Assembly: GCA_023412275.1 (NCBI GenBank)
Contig: JAEYNY010000126.1
Coordinates: 1-29,408, forward strand
Length of the DNA stretch: 29,408 bases
Source of the DNA: Bacillota bacterium
Lineage (GTDB): Bacteria > Bacillota > Clostridia > Acetivibrionales > DSM-1351
Direction of reading: 5' to 3'
Position 1 is the stretch's first letter, and every line of letters starts with the position of its first letter. Made by a program: the position numbers and the translations under genes. Positions 23,959-29,408 of this stretch are shown here, in pieces. The notes beneath the pieces are model-generated. The model did no database searches. It saw only the letters and a list, made by a program, of their open reading frames with translations, and was not told where the DNA came from.

Positions 23959-24651
23959 CTGGATAAATACATTCTTATTGCTGATGATAATGAAGGAATT
24001 CTTGATATATTAAAAACATACGTGGAAAAAGAGGGCTTTACGCCACTTATTGCACATGACGGACTTGAGACTATAGATATTTTTAACAAATATCATCCAT
24101 TATTATTGCTCCTCGATGTTATGATGCCAAAGAAGGATGGGTTTGAGGTTTGCCGTGAAATCCGTCAGAAATCTAATGCTCCCATAATAATGATTACCGC
24201 AAAGGGTGAAGATTCAGACCGGATTATGGGACTGGATATCGGAGCTGATGACTATATTGTTAAACCCTTCAGTCCCGGTGAGGTAATGGCACGAATCCGG
24301 GCTATATTAAGGCGAGTGGACATTTCTGTTGAAGATAATCAGAAAATAATTCAACATCCGGGACTTGAAATTAACATAGCCGATTACGAAGTAAAAGTAA
24401 ACGGTTATCCGGTTAATCTTACAAAGAAAGAAATAGAAATTCTGTGGCTTTTGTCAACAAATCCCGGGAAAGTTTTTTCAAGAGATAACCTGCTTGATAG
24501 TGTATGGGGTTACGAGTACTTTGGAGATGCGCGTACGGTAGATACTCATATCAAACGGTTAAGAGCGAAAATAGATATTACAGATAAAACAGCTTGGGAT
24601 ATAAAAACAATTTGGGGTGTTGGATATAAATTTGAGGTGAAGTATGTTTAA
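23959..24651 (+). CDS. OmpR/PhoB-family response regulator
   Basis: The protein has 230 residues if translation begins at the CTG at 23959. That start restores the full receiver domain (DKYILIADDNEGIL, acidic Asp9/Asp10) and has GGAGGG seven bases upstream. The first ATG (24022) would delete the acidic pocket. Asp53 (LLLLDVMMPKKDG) is the phosphoacceptor and Lys in IVKPFSPGE completes the site. The winged-helix effector domain (about 130-228) ends with RTVDTHIKRLRAKI and VWGVGYKFE-like sequence. It overlaps the sensor kinase gene by eight bases. It probably regulates its own operon and the divergent DUF2680 gene. Confidence 0.92.
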   Translation: MDKYILIADDNEGILDILKTYVEKEGFTPLIAHDGLETIDIFNKYHPLLLLLDVMMPKKDGFEVCREIRQKSNAPIIMITAKGEDSDRIMGLDIGADDYIVKPFSPGEVMARIRAILRRVDISVEDNQKIIQHPGLEINIADYEVKVNGYPVNLTKKEIEILWLLSTNPGKVFSRDNLLDSVWGYEYFGDARTVDTHIKRLRAKIDITDKTAWDIKTIWGVGYKFEVKYV

Positions 24652-26419
24652 AAAAACTCTTGCATTTAAGTTAACCATAGGTTTTGTAGTAATAGTATTT
24701 ATATCAATGCTGGTAATCGGTGTGTTTTTTATCCATATGTTCAGGCAATATACATTTGACACAAAAGAAAAAACAATGTTGGAAAAAGCTCATAATATTT
24801 CGGATGTAATAGCTGAAAATACTCTAAGTAATGGCCAGATGCGTGGTTTTGGAGGATTAATGCATTTTCTTAATACCATGACAGAAGCTGATGTATGGAT
24901 TACGGACAGTAAGGGTAATCCCGCCGTTTTTTCCGGAATGGGAATGATGGGACAAAAATTCAATTCAGAACCCATTCCCGATGAATCAAAAAATGTTATT
25001 CACGAAGTACTTTCTGGAAAAGATTCTGTCAGTCAAAGTTTTAGCAGTGTTTACAAAGAAACTACCTTAACAGTGGGAGTTCCTATTTTTGACACAAACG
25101 ATAATGTAACAGGTTCAGTGTTTCTTCATGCCCCAATTACAGGAATTACTCCAACTCTTAATAAGGCTGTAAGTATTCTGTCAGTGAGCATAATTATTGC
25201 TTTATCACTTGCAATTGCACTGGGACTCTTCTACTCCCTTTTGTTTACACGTCCTCTGAAAACTATGAATTCAATTGCCATAGAAATGGCAAATGGTAAT
25301 TATTCCGTCAGGACAGGCATAAAAAGTAAGGATGAACTTGGTCAACTTGGAGGCTCCCTTGACCTTTTAGCATCAAAATTAAGCTATACAATTAATCAGC
25401 TTTTTCAGGAAAAAGGTAAAATGAGTGATATTATTTCCAGTATATCAGAGGGCCTTGTAGCTTTTGATCTTGAGCTTAAACCATTAAGCTATAATAATGC
25501 ACTTTCTGAAATTATGAACCGTTCTCAACCATACAATACAGAACTATTGGTAAAAGACTTTAACTCTTTAGAAATTAACTTGTTGCTCAATACAGTTATT
25601 AATGAAAAGAAATCCTTTCAGATTATTAAGAATTGGATGAATAAGAAGCTAAAGTTTACACTTTCACCTATTATTGATAATGATGAAAATGTTACCGGCT
25701 GTGTAGTTTTAGTTCAAGACATTAGTGAAAGTGAACGATTAGAACAGTTGCGAAAAGACTTTATAGCAAACGTTTCACATGAATTCCGTACTCCACTAAC
25801 AGTAATCAAAGGATCTATTGAAGCTCTCAATGATGGCACTATCGAAAAAAAGGAAGACATTGAACGTTATCATAGTAGAATACTATCTGAAACTAAAATT
25901 CTTCAAAGGTTGGTCGGTGATCTTCTTGAACTTTCACGTCTTCAATCCGGTAAAATTTCCGTCAATGAAGAAAAAGTTCATATTCCAAGCTTGCTGTCTG
26001 ATGTAACTAAAAGTATGCAGACAATTGCAGTAAAAAAGGAAATAGCTATAGAGTATACTCCTATCGAAGATGTCCCCCCTGTATTAGGTGATTATGACAG
26101 GTTGAGGCAATTATTTACTATTTTCATTGATAATGCCATTAAGTATTCGCCTGAAAAAACAAAAATCCAAATTGGAATTACTGTAAAAAATAATCTTGAA
26201 ATAACAATTGAAGATAATGGATATGGTATATCTGAGGAGGAACTGCGGTATGTATGGGATCGTTTTTACAAGGCAGATAAATCACGAAAAGGAAATGGCA
26301 CAGGGCTTGGGCTTGCAATTGCAAAGCACCTTATTCAACTTCACGGAGGCAATGTAATAATGCAAAGCAGTCTTGGCAAAGGTACAACCGTAACAGTATA
26401 TCTTCCCTATATTGAATAG
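24644..26419 (+). CDS. Membrane sensor histidine kinase with HAMP and PAS domains
   Basis: This 591-residue protein has TM1 (about 8-30), an extracellular sensor region (31-173) and TM2 (174-200). HAMP (201-252) and a PAS-like domain (about 258-362) follow. HisKA has the phosphorylated His379 in NVSHEFRTPLTV. The HATPase domain has DNAIKYSPEK (N-box), EDNGYGIS (G1) and GTGLGLAIAKH (G2). This is the PhoR/WalK-like architecture of Gram-positive bacteria. The extracellular stretch is rich in Met and Gly (SGMGMMGQ, and QMRGFGGLMH), recalling the tail of the DUF2680 protein, but the signal is unknown. It is translationally coupled to the response regulator by an eight-base overlap. Confidence 0.94.
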   Translation: MFKKTLAFKLTIGFVVIVFISMLVIGVFFIHMFRQYTFDTKEKTMLEKAHNISDVIAENTLSNGQMRGFGGLMHFLNTMTEADVWITDSKGNPAVFSGMGMMGQKFNSEPIPDESKNVIHEVLSGKDSVSQSFSSVYKETTLTVGVPIFDTNDNVTGSVFLHAPITGITPTLNKAVSILSVSIIIALSLAIALGLFYSLLFTRPLKTMNSIAIEMANGNYSVRTGIKSKDELGQLGGSLDLLASKLSYTINQLFQEKGKMSDIISSISEGLVAFDLELKPLSYNNALSEIMNRSQPYNTELLVKDFNSLEINLLLNTVINEKKSFQIIKNWMNKKLKFTLSPIIDNDENVTGCVVLVQDISESERLEQLRKDFIANVSHEFRTPLTVIKGSIEALNDGTIEKKEDIERYHSRILSETKILQRLVGDLLELSRLQSGKISVNEEKVHIPSLLSDVTKSMQTIAVKKEIAIEYTPIEDVPPVLGDYDRLRQLFTIFIDNAIKYSPEKTKIQIGITVKNNLEITIEDNGYGISEEELRYVWDRFYKADKSRKGNGTGLGLAIAKHLIQLHGGNVIMQSSLGKGTTVTVYLPYIE

Positions 26420-26544
26420 AATATACCGCCTGTTTTATGCCGATTTGTGTATACACTTTATTTAAATCAATTTGTTTAGTATATAGCTATTTAGGGTACT
26501 AACAACTTAATAATAAAAAAGTAACTTTACAAAGGAAGGTGATT

Positions 26545-27231
26545 TTGCTGTCTCCAATATACTATTTTCTAACATTTACAGAGGGAATTTTAACCTTTAT
26601 ATCACCCTGTCTACTACCCATGCTTCCTATATATTTTATCTACCTTGCCGGTGGAACTGAGAAAAATATGAACTCCCAAAGCAGATTAATTAAAAATTCT
26701 ATTGGGTTTGTTATTGGATTTTCATTGGTATTTACTGTACTTGGTGCAACAGCCACCTCTCTGGGCCATTTTCTTTCCAACCACAGAAGCTTATTAGAAA
26801 AGATAAGTGGTGCAGTAATGATTGTATTTGGTCTGAACTTTATAGGTATACTAAAAATAAGTTTTATCAATATGGAAAAAAGAATTAATTTTCAATTTAA
26901 AAGTCTTGGATTTATAACCTCCATAATATTCGGTATGGTTTTTGCTTTTGGTTGGTCACCCTGCCTGAGTTCCTTTTTAGGCTCTGCTCTTGCACTTGCC
27001 GGTAACTCAAAAACCATTTTTGAAGGAGTACTTTTACTACTATGTTTTTCCATGGGGCTTGGTATTCCGTTTATAATTACTTCAATTATATTTGAAAAGG
27101 TTAAAGGAGCCTTCAAGCAAATACAGAAACATAGTAGAACTATAAATATTGTTTCAGGAGCACTTCTTATTATTGCAGGAATTTTAGTATTTACAGGCAG
27201 CTTAAAATATTTTAATTTATTTGGTCTATAA
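26545..27231 (+). CDS. ccdA: CcdA-family thiol-disulfide membrane transporter
   Basis: This 228-residue protein has six predicted membrane helices and the paired redox cysteines typical of CcdA/DsbD-beta: Cys22 in ISPCLLPMLP and Cys139 in GWSPCLSSF. It carries reducing equivalents from cytoplasmic thioredoxin across the membrane. The start is TTG at 26545, fitted by AAGGAAGGTGATT; a GTG at 26539 would lie inside that ribosome binding site. It sits 125 bases after the kinase gene and leads into tlpA, whose coding sequence starts 25 bases later. The two form a redox pair delivering electrons to an extracytoplasmic thioredoxin-like protein. Confidence 0.9.
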   Translation: MLSPIYYFLTFTEGILTFISPCLLPMLPIYFIYLAGGTEKNMNSQSRLIKNSIGFVIGFSLVFTVLGATATSLGHFLSNHRSLLEKISGAVMIVFGLNFIGILKISFINMEKRINFQFKSLGFITSIIFGMVFAFGWSPCLSSFLGSALALAGNSKTIFEGVLLLLCFSMGLGIPFIITSIIFEKVKGAFKQIQKHSRTINIVSGALLIIAGILVFTGSLKYFNLFGL

Positions 27232-27256
27232 AAGTATACTACCGGAGGAAAATGTT

Positions 27257-27820
27257 ATGAATAAGAAGGTCACAATTATTATATGGACTATAGCAGCATT
27301 TGCAATTATAGCAGCAGCTTACACCTTCTACACAAATAATAAATCCCAAGGCTTTGTAACACCACCACAAGATACTGCTCCACAAAGCCAATCCGCCCAG
27401 AGCAGCAAAATTATGGCTCCGGATTTTACATTAAAGGATATTGACGGAAAAACCGTCAAACTCTCTGATTTTAAAGGGAAAATTGTTATACTCAATTTTT
27501 GGGCAGTCTGGTGTAAATATTGCTTGATTGAAATGCCTGATTTTAATGAACTTAATAAACAATTAGCTAAAGAGAATAATGCTGTAATTCTGGCAGTAGA
27601 CGTTCAAGAATCTAAAAAAACTGTTAAGGAGTATCTCACTTCAAATAATATTGGACTAAAAGTTCTGATGGATACAGACGGTGCTGTTTCACAGACCTAC
27701 GGAGTTTCAGGATTTCCGACTACCTTTTTTATTAATAAGGATGGTTCTTTATATACCTATATTTCAGGAAAGACGGATAAGGAAACTGTATTAAAAATTC
27801 TTGACAAAATGGAAGCCTAA
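27257..27820 (+). CDS. Membrane-anchored TlpA/ResA-like thioredoxin
   Basis: The protein has 187 residues from the ATG at 27257 (GGAGG eight bases upstream; an upstream in-frame ATG at 27221 lies inside ccdA and lacks a site). An N-terminal anchor (5-24) and a Gln/Ser/Pro linker are followed by an AhpC/TSA-Redoxin domain. This contains NFWAVWCKYC (Cys86-x-x-Cys89) and the cis-proline loop SGFPTTFF. It reduces disulfides outside the membrane, for example in cytochrome c apoprotein or other exported proteins, using electrons from CcdA. A terminator follows, so the ccdA-tlpA unit ends here. Confidence 0.92.
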   Translation: MNKKVTIIIWTIAAFAIIAAAYTFYTNNKSQGFVTPPQDTAPQSQSAQSSKIMAPDFTLKDIDGKTVKLSDFKGKIVILNFWAVWCKYCLIEMPDFNELNKQLAKENNAVILAVDVQESKKTVKEYLTSNNIGLKVLMDTDGAVSQTYGVSGFPTTFFINKDGSLYTYISGKTDKETVLKILDKMEA

Positions 27821-27847
27821 ATTTTATTGAATTTTATAAGCAAATGC

Positions 27848-27905
27848 TTAGCCCATCTTATAGATCCGCATTTGGTTTTATGAGTTGGGCTAATTCAATT
27901 TTTGC
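27848..27905 (+). terminator. Intrinsic terminator after tlpA
   Basis: TTAGCCCA (27848-27855) pairs with TGGGCTAA (27886-27893), with further imperfect pairing inside. It is followed by TTCAATTTTT on the plus strand. It lies between the tlpA stop and the convergent HAD gene. Confidence 0.65.
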
Positions 27906-27907
27906 AC

Positions 27908-28504
27908 CTAAGAATCTATCAGCAAATTGGCAAGTTCTTTAAAACTGAGAACTATTTTTCCATCGTACTGAACATTTCTGCTATTAAATAGTACAGTGTC
28001 CATGCCCAGTGATTGTGCAGCCTCTAAATTAAATCTTCTGTCATCTACATAAATGCAATCAGATGCCGAGAGTCCAAGTTTATCAAGTGTATGCATGAAT
28101 ATTTGAGCATCAGGTTTTTTTATTTTTAAGTCACCGCTTACTGTTATGACATCAAAGTAATCATTTATTTTAAATTTATCACGTAAATATTTGCTCCATT
28201 CACTTAAATCGTTTGATAAAAGCGCTAAATGGTAATGTTTCTTTAAAAGTGGAGCAAATTCGTAAAAAGCATCATCAATTTCTATTGTATCTAAATATTC
28301 TTTTTCAATCTTACCTAAATCGCCTTGAAATCCTAGATTTCTGAAAAGTTCTAAAGAAGATAATTCGCCAACATCAGCTTTATTCCAATGGAGGTATACA
28401 TCATCGCGACTTAAATTGGGATATGTGCGATTTATAAATGGTAAAAGTCCTCCTTCTGGGTCTTTAATAATTACTCCATACATATCCAGAATTAATGCTC
28501 TCAT
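27908..28504 (-). CDS. HAD-superfamily (class IA-like) hydrolase or relative
   Basis: The protein has 198 residues from the ATG at 28504 (AAAGGG upstream; an in-frame ATG seven codons earlier has no ribosome site). The fold motifs are LILDMYGVI (motif I, nucleophile Asp7), LLSNDLSEW (motif II), KIKKPDAQIF (motif III Lys) and CIYVDDRRFNLEAA (motif IV). A helical cap lies between I and II. The second Asp of motif I, the general acid/base at Asp+2, is replaced by Tyr (DMY). Ordinary phosphatase activity may therefore be lost or altered. The substrate is unknown. It stands alone between convergent tlpA and an insertion element. Confidence 0.8.
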   Translation of the reverse strand: MRALILDMYGVIIKDPEGGLLPFINRTYPNLSRDDVYLHWNKADVGELSSLELFRNLGFQGDLGKIEKEYLDTIEIDDAFYEFAPLLKKHYHLALLSNDLSEWSKYLRDKFKINDYFDVITVSGDLKIKKPDAQIFMHTLDKLGLSASDCIYVDDRRFNLEAAQSLGMDTVLFNSRNVQYDGKIVLSFKELANLLIDS

Positions 28505-28638
28505 ACCAAAACCCTTTCTTCTCATTCTATATTATAAAAATTTTACCACGGTTTGATACTATTGGTAAAATAAATAAATTGAATTCAAAAACTTTTCTTC
28601 TAATCTCAAATTATTTTATTTTTCTTTTAGGTAAAATC

Positions 28639-29408
28639 TGTTGGTTTGTCAAACATGCGTTACACAATTAGTAAAAAAATAATGGAGCGTCTCATTAGGC
28701 GATTTCCAGCCTAATGGACGCATAGGAAATCTGTTATATTTCCAATTATGTATGTAAAGCTGCCTTTTGAAATCCTTAAAAGAATAGAATTTATGTACTG
28801 CATAGAAATACTCATTATCCTTGCGGTGGCTTCGCTCTACTTTGCCATTATGTCTTGGTGTATACGGCCTGATTAATTTATGCTGTATGCCCAACTTGGC
28901 GAGTTCTAGTTCAAATAGGGTTGGTTTGTTTTTGTGTTGATTTAATCTATTAGTAAATTCAAATCCATTATCTGTTTGGACACATTCAACTTTAAAATCA
29001 AATGCTGCAATCATATTCCTTAGAAAAAGCATTGAAGTGTATGTGCTAGCTTCCTCAAAGGCTTCAACATACCTGAAGCGAGAAAACTCATCAAGTGCAG
29101 TGTATTGATAAAGCTTTTGCCCCTGAATTTCGCCTACTATACAGCTGGCCGGGACATGTTTTACATCTATTTGAACCCTTTGCCCAGGGTAAAGCATTTG
29201 CTCATACGGCTTGGGAATATATTTGGGATTGGGTGGTTTTACAGCCATAAGTGAGCTTTTTCTAAGGAACCTGAATAAGCCCGGAATGGATCTGGTATAT
29301 CCTCGTTGTCTAAGCTTTACCCAGAAAACGACCAACCCTTCATGAGGGTTTCTTCTCCTCATATCTGATATGAGCTTTATTTCCTCTGAAGTATGCTGGT
29401 TCGGGTGG
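28639..29408 (-). mobile_element. IS481-like insertion sequence, partial
   Basis: The 3' part of an insertion sequence runs off the window. Its inner edge is guessed at 28639, where TGTTGGTTTGTCAAACATGC begins, since IS481 ends usually start with TGT. The opposite inverted repeat lies outside the window and cannot be compared. Confidence 0.55.
28649..29408 (-). CDS. IS481-like DDE transposase, 5' end missing
   Basis: The frame is open from the window edge to the stop at 28649 (about 252 codons visible). The integrase core has QIDVKHVP (first Asp), QTDNGFEF (second Asp) and GKVERSHR (Glu), with 44 residues between the last two. YTPRHNGKVERSHRKD is typical of IS481/IS3-type integrases. Upstream, EEIKLISDMRRRNPHEG is the linker after a helix-turn-helix that lies outside the window. 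The gene looks intact in the visible part and may be an active copy. It is unrelated to the Tn7-like tns genes. Confidence 0.85.
   Translation of the reverse strand, partial: HPNQHTSEEIKLISDMRRRNPHEGLVVFWVKLRQRGYTRSIPGLFRFLRKSSLMAVKPPNPKYIPKPYEQMLYPGQRVQIDVKHVPASCIVGEIQGQKLYQYTALDEFSRFRYVEAFEEASTYTSMLFLRNMIAAFDFKVECVQTDNGFEFTNRLNQHKNKPTLFELELAKLGIQHKLIRPYTPRHNGKVERSHRKDNEYFYAVHKFYSFKDFKRQLYIHNWKYNRFPMRPLGWKSPNETLHYFFTNCVTHV

Overview
The window is AT-rich and reads like a low-GC Gram-positive anaerobe of class Clostridia. The signs are strong AGGAGG-type ribosome binding sites, frequent TTG/GTG starts, an anaerobic (class III) ribonucleotide reductase under a cobalamin riboswitch, a DUF2680 secreted protein, and PadR/HAAS and CcdA/TlpA modules. 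A cellulolytic Ruminiclostridium-like host is a guess only.

Layout. (1) 1-960: the 5' part of nrdD, its promoter, cobalamin riboswitch and intrinsic terminator, all on the minus strand. (2) 918-1683: a scar holding the last ~80 codons of metY with its own terminator, abutting an unrecognised degenerate coding remnant. (3) 1983-7400: a putative defence cassette with a GHKL ATPase fused to a nuclease-like C-terminus, a divergent XRE regulator with a 21-bp palindromic operator, and an SF2 helicase with a C-terminal nuclease-like domain. (4) 7615-9483: a ribbon-helix-helix/coiled-coil protein divergent from a small tyrosine recombinase. The DNA between them is packed with inverted repeats, including a site that resembles a TnpI-type internal resolution site. 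(5) 9493-14915: a complete Tn7-like transposition operon (tnsA-tnsB-tnsC-tniQ) with a recognisable right end. The TnsB-like sites there have the same terminal spacing (TGT, 4 nt, then the site) as I recall for Tn7. No Cas gene or CRISPR array is present. (6) 15042-15237: a decayed serine-recombinase C-terminus just outside that end. (7) 15325-27820: ordinary chromosomal genes. These are a DUF362 lipoprotein with an ArsP-like permease, a PadR/HAAS/serine-hydrolase operon, a PAP2/PHP operon, a DUF2680 gene divergent from a two-component system, and CcdA plus TlpA. (8) 27908-29408: a HAD-like protein and the 3' part of an IS481-like transposase.

How it fits together. The centre of the window (about 1.3-15.2 kb) is a mobile island set between core-type genes. 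The Tn7-like operon supplies mobility. The helicase-nuclease and GHKL-nuclease pair would be typical cargo, but I could not fix the left transposon end. The only candidate (7484) would leave the defence pair outside the element. The most unusual features are the two-nuclease ATPase/helicase cassette and the combination of a TnsA-containing element with a tyrosine recombinase and a resolution-site-like repeat cluster.
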